Shown piece by piece: positions 1 through 9,849 of a stretch of 64,000 nucleotides of DNA. The position numbers and the translations under genes are program-made. The notes beneath the pieces were generated by a model. That model saw only the letters and a program-made list of their open reading frames with translations, had not been told where the DNA came from and did not search any database. Source of the stretch: SB21 sp964415295. Lineage in GTDB: Bacteria > CLD3 > SB21. The stretch lies in NCBI GenBank assembly GCA_964415295.1, contig CAYPYN010000003.1, forward strand, positions 1-64,000, in the 5' to 3' direction. Within the stretch, counting starts at the first letter, position 1; the number at the start of each line of letters is the position of its first letter.

Positions 1-1
1 G

Positions 2-1252
2 GACGGGCTTCAGGCCGACGAATTCAATTCCGGTGCGTATCTGAAAACATCCTCAGGCGACATGTATTTTGGAGGGTTGCGGGGATTCAATAAATTCCGT
101 CCTTCAGACATACTGTATGGAAATGTTCCGCCGGCTGTGTGGGTAACTTCCGTGAGGACAGCTGATAAAGAGGCCGGTGCGCAATACAAGATAGGTGATA
201 CCATCGAATTATCGTACGATCAGAACACGATCAATTTTGAATTTGTGGCCCTTGATTTTACCGCGCCGTCCAAGAATCGTTATGCCTACCGCCTGGAGGG
301 GGTGGATGAGAGTTGGCATTATGCGGTGGCACGGCGTTATGCGACGTACTCCAATCTCGATCCGGGACAGTACGTTTTTCGCGTCAACGGTGCCAACAGC
401 GATCTGGTCTGGAATATGGGACAGCCGCTGCGTATCGTTATCCATCCGCCATTCTGGAAAACCTGGTGGTTCTACTCGGCGGTTTTTTTTGTGATGGCCG
501 TATCGGCGATCAGCGCATACAAATACCGTGTGAGGCAGCATATCCGCAAAACAATGGAGATCGAAAAAGTGCGGCGAATGGAAAACGAGCGTGTTCGGAA
601 GAAAGCGTCCGACGATTTTCATGACGAATTCGGCCACACCTTAACCAAGATCGCCATGTTGGCAGAGGTTCTGAAAAAGGAACAACAAGGTCTCAGTTCG
701 GATCATGTCGTTATACTCCAAAAGATCGTTGAAACGTCCAAAATGCTTTCCACCGGTATGAGGGACTTCTTATGGGCGTTGAACCCGTCCAAGGATACGT
801 TTGCGGAAGTGGCCATACGTATCAAAGATTTCGGGGATGAACTTTTTGACCGGACAGAGACCGCCTTTTTTGTTGACGACATACCGGCGAGTTTCGAATC
901 GATACATCTCTCGATGCAGGTACGCCGGCACACCATCCTGATCTATAAAGAGGCTATGCATAATATTTTGAAACATGCTAAGGCGACCAGGGCCGATCTG
1001 ACGTACAAGCTTGACAACGGACAAATCGTGATCCGGCTTTCGGACAACGGTATTGGGTTGGATCCTTCGTCGGAAATACCCGGGCTTGGCCTTCGAAGTA
1101 TGCAGCGCCGTGCCGGCGAGATCAAAGCCGATCTGAAGATCGCGGCGCAAAAGGGCGCCGGCACAACCGTAACTTTAACATTACATCGTTCGCTAATTAC
1201 CAACGGAGCACTATATGAAAAACCCGATGACCGTGTCCATCGTGGAGGATGA
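2..1252 (+). CDS. Propeller-type sensor histidine kinase, C-terminal part (5' truncated)
   Basis: The reading frame is open from base 2, so the gene begins outside the window. The first visible residues (GLQADEFN, then MYFGGLRGFNKF) are typical of the last blade of a Reg_prop two-component sensor propeller. They are followed by a Y_Y_Y domain (about residues 50-150), one membrane segment (WWFYSAVFFVMAVSAISAY), a short cytoplasmic coiled linker, a HisKA_3-type dimerisation motif FHDEFGHTLT with the phospho-accepting His at 620-622, and a HATPase domain (HNILKHAKA, DNGIGLD, GLGLRSMQRRA). The family senses periplasmic ligands and phosphorylates a LuxR-type regulator. The stop lies 38 bases inside the downstream regulator gene, so the two are translationally coupled. 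The ligand cannot be read from this part. The class assignment is firm. Confidence 0.9.
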   Translation, partial: DGLQADEFNSGAYLKTSSGDMYFGGLRGFNKFRPSDILYGNVPPAVWVTSVRTADKEAGAQYKIGDTIELSYDQNTINFEFVALDFTAPSKNRYAYRLEGVDESWHYAVARRYATYSNLDPGQYVFRVNGANSDLVWNMGQPLRIVIHPPFWKTWWFYSAVFFVMAVSAISAYKYRVRQHIRKTMEIEKVRRMENERVRKKASDDFHDEFGHTLTKIAMLAEVLKKEQQGLSSDHVVILQKIVETSKMLSTGMRDFLWALNPSKDTFAEVAIRIKDFGDELFDRTETAFFVDDIPASFESIHLSMQVRRHTILIYKEAMHNILKHAKATRADLTYKLDNGQIVIRLSDNGIGLDPSSEIPGLGLRSMQRRAGEIKADLKIAAQKGAGTTVTLTLHRSLITNGALYEKPDDRVHRGG

Positions 1253-1841
1253 TCTGGACATCAGTTCCAGTCTCGCCAAATTGATCAACAATACGGACAG
1301 TTTTACATGCATTCATCAGTATCACGATTGCAGAACAGGCGTGGATGGCGTTTTGAAAAATCCACCGGATATCGTGTTGATGGACATAGGTCTGCCCGAC
1401 AAATCCGGCATTGAAGGCATTGCGGAGATACGCGCTAAAATGCCGGAGTTAAACATCATCGTTCTGACCGCTCATGAGAATGACGACTATGTTTTCAATG
1501 CTTTGTGTGCCGGCGCCAGCGGATACATCGTTAAAGAGGCTTCGATGGACCGTATCATCAACGCGATGAAAGAGGTTCTGGACGGCGGCGCGCCCATGAG
1601 TACGCAGATAGCCCGGATGGTGGTTCAATCCTTCCAGAGAAAAGTGGAATCACCGCTCAGCGACCGCGAAAAAGAGGTTCTGCAGGAACTTTGTCAGGGC
1701 AAGAGTTATAAAATGATAGCCGATACGCTATTCATCAGCGAGGAAACCGTTCGCAGGCATCTCAAGAACATATACCGAAAGCTCCATGTCGGCAGTAAAT
1801 CCGAAGCGGTGGCTAAGGCGTTAAAAGAACGATTGGTCTGA
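1215..1841 (+). CDS. LuxR/NarL-type response regulator
   Basis: This is a 208-residue DNA-binding response regulator. The receiver domain (residues 1-125) has acidic pocket residues E11-D12-D13, phospho-acceptor D57 in VLMDIGLP, T83 in VLTAHE and K105 in YIVKEAS. A GerE/LuxR helix-turn-helix follows (about 145-205: LSDREKEVLQELCQGKSYK, then EETVRRHLKNIYRKLHV). The ATG is preceded by GGAG at 1205-1208. The gene overlaps the kinase gene by 38 bases, so the two form a cognate pair. Target genes are unknown. The next gene starts 130 bases downstream with no clear terminator between, so co-transcription is possible. Confidence 0.93.
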   Translation: MKNPMTVSIVEDDLDISSSLAKLINNTDSFTCIHQYHDCRTGVDGVLKNPPDIVLMDIGLPDKSGIEGIAEIRAKMPELNIIVLTAHENDDYVFNALCAGASGYIVKEASMDRIINAMKEVLDGGAPMSTQIARMVVQSFQRKVESPLSDREKEVLQELCQGKSYKMIADTLFISEETVRRHLKNIYRKLHVGSKSEAVAKALKERLV

Positions 1842-1972
1842 TCACGGATTGTCGGAACGGTCTCAAATACAATCCCCCTTTTAGGTTATATCTTCCCGCC
1901 CAGGGACTTCTTATCATTCGTTGAAAGGTCGGTCAGATCAACTGAACCCGAATTCAATAGAAGGATAAAGAG

Positions 1973-3040
1973 ATGTACATTATTTTTTTTCTTGCCGTCT
2001 TATGCATACCGCAATCGGATCTCCTGGCCGGTGACAAAGACTTCCAGGTAGTGAAAATTGCGGATGGCGTCTACGCGTTTATTCCACCCGATCCCACAAA
2101 AGATATCGTTAACGGGAATTCTACTGTCATCATTTGCAGCAACTATGTGGTGGTTTTTGATGCCAATAGCACACCTGGAGAAGCAGGCGCTGTATTGACC
2201 GAGATCAGGAAACTGACCCATAAACCGGTCCGGTATGTGATCAATTCTCACTGGCATTGGGACCACTGGCTTGGAAATCAGGTCTATAAAGAGGCGTTTC
2301 CGGATTGTGAGATCATTTCTTCGACGGAGACCCGCCGCATCATTGAATTGAGGTTTCCAAGATTTTACAAGAATGAGATGGAACAGACGCCCGATGTTAT
2401 CCGAACATTCAAGAACGAGCTGGCCGACGGACGAAAAGAGAATGGAGATTCGTTAACATCATATGAAAAGCTTCGGTGGGCACAAACGCTCAAGGATGCC
2501 GAAGCGGGCTTTGAAGAAGAAAAGCGGGTGCGATATACACCACCGACCCTAACCTTTGAAGAAAGTATGGTTCTGGATGCCGGAGGACGTGAACTGCGGA
2601 TCATCCAACCGGGTCCAGGCAACACGACGGGGGACGTCTATATGTATATGCCGAAGGAAAAGATACTCATCACGGGCGATATACTGGTATCGCCCATTCC
2701 GTATGCTTTCGGAGTAAGTCCGGATAATTGGATTCGGACACTCAGGAAATGGGACCATATGGATATTTCGATCCTGGTACCCGGTCATGGGGAAGTTCAG
2801 TATGACAAGAAATATTTACGGACGGTCATCGCCATGTTCGAATCCGTCAAGAATCAAGTCGAATCAGCAATGAAAGAAAGGGCAGGGCTCGAAGAGACAA
2901 AAAAAAGAGTCAAAGCGGAAGTATTCAGGTCCGCACTGGCCGAAAATGATGCGGCCAGGAATTACGTCTTCACAAGATACTTTTTGAATCCGTTCATTGA
3001 GAGGGCTTTTAAAGAGGCGCAAGGTGAAATCGGCAGGTAA
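1973..3040 (+). CDS. Secreted metallo-beta-lactamase-fold hydrolase with atypical metal site
   Basis: This 355-residue protein starts with a signal peptide (hydrophobic run at residues 2-18, likely cleavage near LLAG), so it should act in the periplasm. The MBL-fold signature is H93-W-H95-W-D97-H98, followed by ITGD near residue 235 and VPGHGE near residue 267. The usual GHTxGD motif reads GPGNTTGD, with Asn217 where a zinc-ligand His is normally found. The C-terminal 70 residues are a charged helical extension. Substrate is not predictable; family members include lactonases, lactamases and thioesterases. It lies behind the kinase-regulator pair and ahead of a bidirectional terminator. Confidence 0.85.
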   Translation: MYIIFFLAVLCIPQSDLLAGDKDFQVVKIADGVYAFIPPDPTKDIVNGNSTVIICSNYVVVFDANSTPGEAGAVLTEIRKLTHKPVRYVINSHWHWDHWLGNQVYKEAFPDCEIISSTETRRIIELRFPRFYKNEMEQTPDVIRTFKNELADGRKENGDSLTSYEKLRWAQTLKDAEAGFEEEKRVRYTPPTLTFEESMVLDAGGRELRIIQPGPGNTTGDVYMYMPKEKILITGDILVSPIPYAFGVSPDNWIRTLRKWDHMDISILVPGHGEVQYDKKYLRTVIAMFESVKNQVESAMKERAGLEETKKRVKAEVFRSALAENDAARNYVFTRYFLNPFIERAFKEAQGEIGR

Positions 3041-3075
3041 GATGTTACTCCGACTTCCCGGGTAGTCAATGAAAC

Positions 3076-3105
3076 AAAAAAAGGACGGTATTTCGTCCTT
3101 TTTTT
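3076..3105. terminator. Bidirectional intrinsic terminator
   Basis: A perfect 7-bp stem AAGGACG/CGTCCTT (3081-3087 with 3094-3100) has a 6-base loop and is flanked by an A-run on the left and a T-run on the right. It can therefore stop the + strand hydrolase transcript and the - strand tRNA transcript. Confidence 0.85.
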
Positions 3106-3108
3106 ATG

Positions 3109-3182
<74 letters not shown>

Positions 3183-3240
3183 AGATATCCAAGAGAAGAA
3201 ACCCCAGGCTTTGTCTGAGGTTTGTGTTTTCGTATGCCAG

Positions 3241-3260
3241 ATCCCGCCGAACGGCGGGAT
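3241..3260. repeat. Perfect palindrome between the two tRNA genes
   Basis: A 9-bp inverted repeat ATCCCGCCG/CGGCGGGAT has a 2-base AA centre. There is no T-run, so it is not a standard terminator. It may be a processing hairpin in the tRNA precursor or one copy of an interspersed palindromic element. No second copy was noticed in the window. Confidence 0.6.
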
Positions 3261-3277
3261 GACCCTCTGCATACAAT

Positions 3278-3354
3278 TGGTATGCCCGACAGGATTCGAA
3301 CCTGTGACCCTCTGCTTAGAAGGCAGATGCTCTATCCAACTGAGCTACGGGCAC
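3278..3354 (-). tRNA. tRNA-Arg, anticodon TCT
   Basis: Cloverleaf on the - strand: acceptor GTGCCCG/CGGGCAT, D-stem GCTC/GAGC, anticodon stem TCTGC/GCAGA around CTTCTAA (anticodon TCT, A37), and T-arm ACAGG-TTCGAAT-CCTGT. CCA is encoded at 3278-3280, unlike in the two other tRNAs of this window. It decodes AGA (and AGG). Confidence 0.96.
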
Positions 3355-3373
3355 GAATCTCACTTGCCTCGCG

Positions 3374-3402
3374 AATATAATAGGAATGGACATTGGGCGC
3401 AA
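3374..3402 (-). promoter_or_regulatory. Promoter for the tRNA-Arg pair
   Basis: Read on the - strand: TTGCGC (3402-3397), a 17-base spacer and TATATT (3379-3374), placing the start point about 12 bases before the tRNA at 3354. Confidence 0.5.
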
Positions 3403-3433
3403 GTCTATTTTTGGTTCCTTAAAATGATTTTGT

Positions 3434-3463
3434 TTGTTTTTATTCCGGCGAATTGATTATATT
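3434..3463 (+). promoter_or_regulatory. Promoter for the acyl-CoA dehydrogenase gene
   Basis: TTGTTT, an 18-base spacer and TATATT (3458-3463) lie about 70 bases ahead of the ATG at 3532. The -10 hexamer matches that of the other promoters proposed in this window. Confidence 0.45.
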
Positions 3464-3531
3464 CACCCGTCTGATCAAGTCTGTTCATTCAATCCAAATA
3501 CAAAACTTTTAATTTCCGGAAGGATTCGACC

Positions 3532-5388
3532 ATGTCTGAGAATACAACAGCCGGCGGGAAGAAGAAACATCTGAGCGAAGAAGAGGCGCGCGAAGTCGCC
3601 GAAGCCGCGCGCGAGAGCAAATGGGATAAACCCAGCTTTTTACGTGAAATTTTTCTCGGAAACCTGCGCCTGGATCTTGTACATCCGTTTCCGCAGGCCG
3701 AGGGCATCAACCGGCCCGAGTTTCAGGAATTTTATGCCAAGATGAAGAAATTTCTTGAAGAAGAGGTGGACTCCGACAAGATCGACCGCGATGGAAAGAT
3801 CCCCGATGCGGTACGCCAGCGTCTGGCCCAAATGGGCGCTTTCGGCATGAAGATCAAGAAAGAATACGGAGGACTGGAATTTACCCAGGCGGAGTACAAT
3901 AGAGTCATGCAGCTGGTCGGTAGCCAGGATGGGAATGTGGCCGCACTCCTATCCGCCCATCAGTCCATCGGTCTTCCTCAGCCGATCAAACTTTTTGGAA
4001 CCGAAGAACAGAAGAAGAAATACCTTCCCCGCGTGGCCCGCGGCGAGGTATCGGCGTTTGCCTTGACCGAAGCCGAAGTCGGCTCCGATCCAGCTAATCT
4101 GCATTCCACGGTCAGTGCCACCGACGACGGCTATATTCTCAACGGAGAGAAACTCTGGTGCACTAACGGGACCATCGCTGATATCATCGTGGTCATGGCC
4201 AAACACAAAGAGGACAATGCGATAAGCGCTTTTATTGTGGAAACCAAATGGCCCGGTGTGAAGGTTGAGCACCGTTGCCACTTCATGGGTCTGCGCGCTC
4301 TGGAGAATGGAGTGATATCTTTTACTAATGTTAAGATCCCTAAAGAAAATCTCCTCTGGCAGCGCGGTAAGGGCCTCAAGCTGGCGCTGATAACACTCAA
4401 TACCGGCCGGCTTACCATTCCTGCCATCTGCGCCGGTACGGCCAAAGCCTGCGTGGAAGTGGTCCGTAAATGGGGGAAGGCCCGTGTTCAGTGGGGCCAG
4501 CCCGTGGGTAAACACGAAGCAATCGCACAAAAGATCGCCGATATGACCGCCATGACATTCGCCATGGAGTCGGTCTCCGATATCGCGACCGCGATGTCGG
4601 ACCGAGGATATGATATACGCCTCGAAGCGGCCGTGGCCAAAATGTACAATACCGAAGCAGGCTGGAAGATCGTAGACGATACGCTTCAGGTGCGCGGCGG
4701 ACGCGGATACGAGACGGCGGATTCTCTGCGCGCCCGCGGCGATGAACCGATCCCGATCGAACGCGCCATGCGGGATTTCCGGATCAATCTGATCTTTGAA
4801 GGATCCAGCGAGATCATGCGCCTTTTCATTGCACGCGAAGCGGTGGATAAACATCTGGATGTAGCCTGGAATATGATCAACCCGAAATCAACGATGGGCC
4901 AGCGGTTAGGCGCATTGCCGAAAGTGATCGCTTTCTACGCCGTATGGTATCCGTCTCGTTGGCTCGGGTGGTCGCTGTGGCCGAGGTACAGTGAATTCGG
5001 TCCTCTGGCCAAACACATGCGTTTTGTAAGCCGTGCGACACGCAAGTTGTCCAGGGAGATCTTCCACGGTATGATGCGGCATCAGGCCAAGTTGGCGTAT
5101 AAACAAGCGTTCCTATTCCGCGCGGTGGATATCGGAGCGGAACTATTCGCGATGTCGGCCACGATGAGCCGCGCCGTCAAATTGGGTAAAGAAGGGAACC
5201 GGGACGCGTGTGAATTAGCGGATCTGTTCTGCGCCAATGCGACCCGGCGTGTGAAGGCCGCATTCAAAGGCATGTGGAACAACGACGACCTGAAAAAATA
5301 CGGCGTAGCGAAGAGCCTGCTGAACGATAAATACGTCTGGATGGAGGAAGGTATTTCAGGATTCATACGATCCGAAAAGAAGAACTGA
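3532..5388 (+). CDS. VLCAD/ACAD9-like acyl-CoA dehydrogenase
   Basis: The 618-residue flavoenzyme catalyses the first step of fatty acid beta-oxidation (acyl-CoA to enoyl-CoA, electrons to ETF). The N-terminal, beta-barrel and C-terminal ACAD domains span about residues 60-440. Visible motifs are AFALTEAEVGSDPA, the FAD-contacting LQVRGGRGYE, and the catalytic base E423 in FEGSSEIMRLF. A further 170 residues follow the core, as in the very-long-chain group, which suggests a membrane-associated enzyme for long substrates. Ordinary short-chain enzymes are about 380 aa. A GGAAGGA ribosome site precedes the ATG. It appears to be a single-gene unit with its own promoter and terminator. Chain-length specificity is inferred. 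Confidence 0.92.
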   Translation: MSENTTAGGKKKHLSEEEAREVAEAARESKWDKPSFLREIFLGNLRLDLVHPFPQAEGINRPEFQEFYAKMKKFLEEEVDSDKIDRDGKIPDAVRQRLAQMGAFGMKIKKEYGGLEFTQAEYNRVMQLVGSQDGNVAALLSAHQSIGLPQPIKLFGTEEQKKKYLPRVARGEVSAFALTEAEVGSDPANLHSTVSATDDGYILNGEKLWCTNGTIADIIVVMAKHKEDNAISAFIVETKWPGVKVEHRCHFMGLRALENGVISFTNVKIPKENLLWQRGKGLKLALITLNTGRLTIPAICAGTAKACVEVVRKWGKARVQWGQPVGKHEAIAQKIADMTAMTFAMESVSDIATAMSDRGYDIRLEAAVAKMYNTEAGWKIVDDTLQVRGGRGYETADSLRARGDEPIPIERAMRDFRINLIFEGSSEIMRLFIAREAVDKHLDVAWNMINPKSTMGQRLGALPKVIAFYAVWYPSRWLGWSLWPRYSEFGPLAKHMRFVSRATRKLSREIFHGMMRHQAKLAYKQAFLFRAVDIGAELFAMSATMSRAVKLGKEGNRDACELADLFCANATRRVKAAFKGMWNNDDLKKYGVAKSLLNDKYVWMEEGISGFIRSEKKN

Positions 5389-5418
5389 AGCCGTACTGAG
5401 ATTTTCCTGATTTGTTAT

Positions 5419-5449
5419 GGCCTCTTTTGAAGAAAAAGAGGCCTTTTTT
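5419..5449 (+). terminator. Terminator of the acyl-CoA dehydrogenase gene
   Basis: Stem GGCCTCTTT/AAAGAGGCC (5419-5427 with 5435-5443), a 7-base loop, then a T-run. The T-run ends at the stop codon of the convergent fdhD gene. Confidence 0.85.
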
Positions 5450-6269
5450 ATTGCGTGCGGATACGTTCGGGATTGGCATATACATTGAAACGGTCGTCTC
5501 TCAAAAAGCCGATCAGAGTGATCCCGAACTCATGCGCCACCTTGACGGCCAGATGCGACGGCGCGGAAACGGCAGCGAGGATCGGAATTTGCGCGCTCAG
5601 GGCTTTTTGTACGATTTCATAACTCAGACGTCCGCTTACGATCAGCACGTTTTCTCTCAAGGGCAGTAATTCTCTCAGCCATGCGTCACCGATCGTCTTG
5701 TCTACCGCATTATGACGGCCGATGTCCTCGCGCAGGCAGACGGGCTCTCCTTTAGGATCAAACAGACCCGCCGCGTGCAGTCCGCCCGTATGATGAAAGA
5801 TCTTTTGCGCGGAACGCATACGTTCCGGCAGTTCCAGCAAGACCGAGGGAACGACGGAGGTCTTCGTTTCCACACGTTTGAATCCTTTGGCCCTAAGATC
5901 TTCGATGGATGTTCTTCCGCAAACCCCGCAGCTGGCATTGATGAACGAATAGCGGTTAAGACTTTCGGAATCCCTGACCGATCGGAATGTCTTTTCGTCC
6001 AACCCGATGCGGATCTGATTGACGGAAAACGGTTCCACCGCGAGAACCTGCGGGTACCGATGGATGAAACCCTCCGTAAAAAGAAAACCGATGCCCAATT
6101 CATCATCATGCCCCGGTGTACGCATGGTGGTGGCGATGAGCTTGGATTCCGAACCTTCTCCTGACACATGGATCTCAAGCGGCTCCTCCGAGGTCAGCAT
6201 ATCGCTATCCTCACTCCATTTGCCGTTCCGATAGGTTCGCACAATGAATTTTTCCGCGGGTTGATTCAT
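5448..6269 (-). CDS. fdhD: Formate dehydrogenase accessory sulfurtransferase FdhD
   Basis: The 273-residue FdhD protein carries sulfur from a cysteine desulfurase to the molybdenum cofactor, a step needed for formate dehydrogenase activity. The diagnostic CGVCG motif supplies C114 and C117. Other family blocks visible are EEPLEIHV, DDELGIGFLFTEGFI, HTGGLHAAGLF, REDIGRHNAVDK and VSGRLSYEIVQKA. It is the only protein gene on the - strand. It converges with the acyl-CoA dehydrogenase and diverges from typA. No formate dehydrogenase lies in the window. The moaD-moaE pair at 47708 serves the same cofactor. Confidence 0.95.
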   Translation of the reverse strand: MNQPAEKFIVRTYRNGKWSEDSDMLTSEEPLEIHVSGEGSESKLIATTMRTPGHDDELGIGFLFTEGFIHRYPQVLAVEPFSVNQIRIGLDEKTFRSVRDSESLNRYSFINASCGVCGRTSIEDLRAKGFKRVETKTSVVPSVLLELPERMRSAQKIFHHTGGLHAAGLFDPKGEPVCLREDIGRHNAVDKTIGDAWLRELLPLRENVLIVSGRLSYEIVQKALSAQIPILAAVSAPSHLAVKVAHEFGITLIGFLRDDRFNVYANPERIRTQ

Positions 6270-6404
6270 CCTGTGCGATCAGGTTGCGATTGGTTGCTTT
6301 AACCTACAAAATTCCGCTCAAATATCCAAACGTCCGTGAGCTCTTTGGCAGACTTTCGGGAAAATGTAAGTCTTTTCAGCATAGGCAAATATTATTAAAA
6401 AAAC

Positions 6405-6433
6405 TTGTTTTTAGCCACCTGTTGTTCTATATT
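6405..6433 (+). promoter_or_regulatory. Promoter of typA
   Basis: TTGTTT, a 17-base spacer and TATATT (6428-6433), about 64 bases ahead of the typA start. The 227-base fdhD-typA divergent region holds no gene. Confidence 0.55.
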
Positions 6434-6496
6434 TCGCGCACTTTGTTTAAAAGTAGGTAATTTATTGTTTTTCTTTAATCATATTCACGGAGTTAT

Positions 6497-8368
6497 ATGT
6501 TCAATGACACCAACTTGGTGGACATCAAAAAAGGTAAATCGGGCATGATCACAAGAGATGACATTCGTAATATTGCCATCATTGCCCACGTTGATCACGG
6601 TAAGACGACGCTGGTGGACAAGATGCTTCAGCAGACGGGCGTCTATCGCGATAACCAGAAGGTCACCGAGCGCGTCATGGACTCCAACGACCTCGAACGC
6701 GAAAGAGGTATTACGATCCTGGCCAAGAATACTTCGGTTCGCTACAAAGATACCAAGATCAATATCGTGGACACGCCGGGTCACGCCGATTTCGGCGGGG
6801 AAGTGGAGCGTATCCTGAAAATGGTCGACGGCGTATTGCTCCTGGTCGATGCTTTCGACGGGCCGATGCCCCAGACAAAATTCGTATTGAAGAAATCACT
6901 CGAGCTCAATTTGACCCCGATCGTCGTGATTAATAAGATCGACCGGCAGGGCGCGCGCCCGCACGAAGTATTGGACGAAGTATTCAGCCTTTTCCTCGAA
7001 CTCGGCGCCAACGATCACCAGTTGGATTTTACTACGATCTACGCCTCCGCCAAACAAGGATACGCTCAGTATGAACTCGATCAGGCCAACGACACTCTTG
7101 ATCCGTTGTTTGAGACCATCGTTTCAAAGATCCCTTGCCCTCCGGGCGACAAGGAATCCCCGTTCCAGATGTTAGTGACAAACATAGATTATTCCGATTT
7201 CCTCGGCCGTATTGCCATCGGACGCATAACACGCGGATTAGTGAAACTCGGTCAGCAGATTACGGTGATCAAGAAGGACGCCAGCCAGTACAACGGAAAA
7301 GTGGTCAAACTGTACGCGTTTGAAAAACTGAAACGCGACGAGGTCAATGAAGCTTATGCCGGCGAGATCGTAGCGATCGCCGGTTTGGAAGAGATCGAGA
7401 TCGGTGAGACCATTGCCGATCCGAAAGATCCCGAGGCGCTCGAGCCGATCCATGTGGATGAGCCGACGATCTCAATGAATTTTATTGTTAATAATTCTCC
7501 TTTCGCCGGACAGGATGGTAAATTTGTTACTTCCCGGCATCTCCGGGAAAGGCTTTACAAAGAACTTCTTTCCAATTTGGCCTTACGCGTGGAAGATACC
7601 GACAGCATGGATACGTTCAAGGTATCCGGGCGCGGAGAATTGCATTTGTGTATTCTCATCGAAACGATGCGCCGGGAAGGATATGAATTTCAGGTTTCAC
7701 GTCCGGAAGTGATCATGAAGAAGGTCGACGGGCAGATGATGGAGCCGATGGAATATCTGGTGATCGACGTACCCGAAGACTACATGGGCGTGGTGATCGA
7801 GAAGCTCGGCAAACGAAAGGCCGAAATGAAAAATCTCGTTCACCTTGACAATGGGCAGGTCAAGATCGAATTTGTAATTCCCGCACGCGGTCTGATCGGC
7901 TATCGCGGTGATTTCCTAACCGATACGCGCGGCACAGGCGTGATCTATCATAATTTTCACAGTTACGATCCTTACAAAGGCGATATTCCGGCCCGGACCA
8001 ACGGCGTGATGATCTCAATGGAAAATACCGAGACGGCGGCCTATGCGTTATGGAATCTGCAGGAACGCGGTATGCTCTTGGTTGGTCCCGGTGTGCCCGT
8101 GTACGAAGGCATGATCGTCGGCGAGCATTCGCGCGATAACGATATTGTCGTGAATGTCGGTAAAGGAAAGAAACTGACCAATATGCGCGCGTCAGGGTCT
8201 GACGAAGCCGTTCGTCTTGACCCGATCCATCCTTTGAGCCTCGAAGATTATATCGAATTCATCAATGACGACGAATTGGTTGAGATCACACCGGTGAATC
8301 TGCGGCTCAGGAAGAAGTTGCTCAAAGAAACGGACCGCCGGCGGGACGAACGCCGTCGGAGAGATTAG
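6497..8368 (+). CDS. typA: Ribosome-associated GTPase TypA/BipA
   Basis: A translation-factor GTPase (623 aa; usual length about 610) that binds the ribosome and supports assembly and stress growth. G-motifs: AHVDHGKTT (residues 30-38), RERGITI, DTPGHADF and NKID, followed by EF-G-like domains II, III and V and the TypA-specific C-terminus (GVMISMENTETAAYAL, ERGMLLVGPGVPVYEGM). The start at 6497 has GGAG seven bases upstream. The conserved sequence begins only at the internal ATG at 6545, so this copy has about 16 extra N-terminal residues or starts at that ATG. It is followed 14 bases later by ffh. Confidence 0.96.
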   Translation: MFNDTNLVDIKKGKSGMITRDDIRNIAIIAHVDHGKTTLVDKMLQQTGVYRDNQKVTERVMDSNDLERERGITILAKNTSVRYKDTKINIVDTPGHADFGGEVERILKMVDGVLLLVDAFDGPMPQTKFVLKKSLELNLTPIVVINKIDRQGARPHEVLDEVFSLFLELGANDHQLDFTTIYASAKQGYAQYELDQANDTLDPLFETIVSKIPCPPGDKESPFQMLVTNIDYSDFLGRIAIGRITRGLVKLGQQITVIKKDASQYNGKVVKLYAFEKLKRDEVNEAYAGEIVAIAGLEEIEIGETIADPKDPEALEPIHVDEPTISMNFIVNNSPFAGQDGKFVTSRHLRERLYKELLSNLALRVEDTDSMDTFKVSGRGELHLCILIETMRREGYEFQVSRPEVIMKKVDGQMMEPMEYLVIDVPEDYMGVVIEKLGKRKAEMKNLVHLDNGQVKIEFVIPARGLIGYRGDFLTDTRGTGVIYHNFHSYDPYKGDIPARTNGVMISMENTETAAYALWNLQERGMLLVGPGVPVYEGMIVGEHSRDNDIVVNVGKGKKLTNMRASGSDEAVRLDPIHPLSLEDYIEFINDDELVEITPVNLRLRKKLLKETDRRRDERRRRD

Positions 8369-8382
8369 AATAAAAGAACGTT

Positions 8383-9720
<1,338 letters not shown>

Positions 9721-9747
9721 CGGTTTACAGCGTTTTTTAAAAAAATA

Positions 9748-9776
9748 TTGCTTATTTGTATTGAATTTAATACAAT
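9748..9776 (+). promoter_or_regulatory. Promoter of the rpsP-rplS operon
   Basis: TTGCTT, a 17-base spacer and TACAAT (9771-9776), in the 129-base gap between ffh and rpsP. It would give a leader of about 70 bases. Confidence 0.5.
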
Positions 9777-9849
9777 TACAACCCTTAGAGACTGTCTGAA
9801 AATTTGTTAACTTTATATATTTCACTATTTCAAACGGAGGAAACAGCAC

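Noticed and set aside
3211..3456. 81-codon + strand open frame across tRNA-Arg(TCT)
   Set aside because: Its product (CPTGFEPVTLCLEGRC type) is the well-known false translation of a tRNA gene read on the opposite strand.
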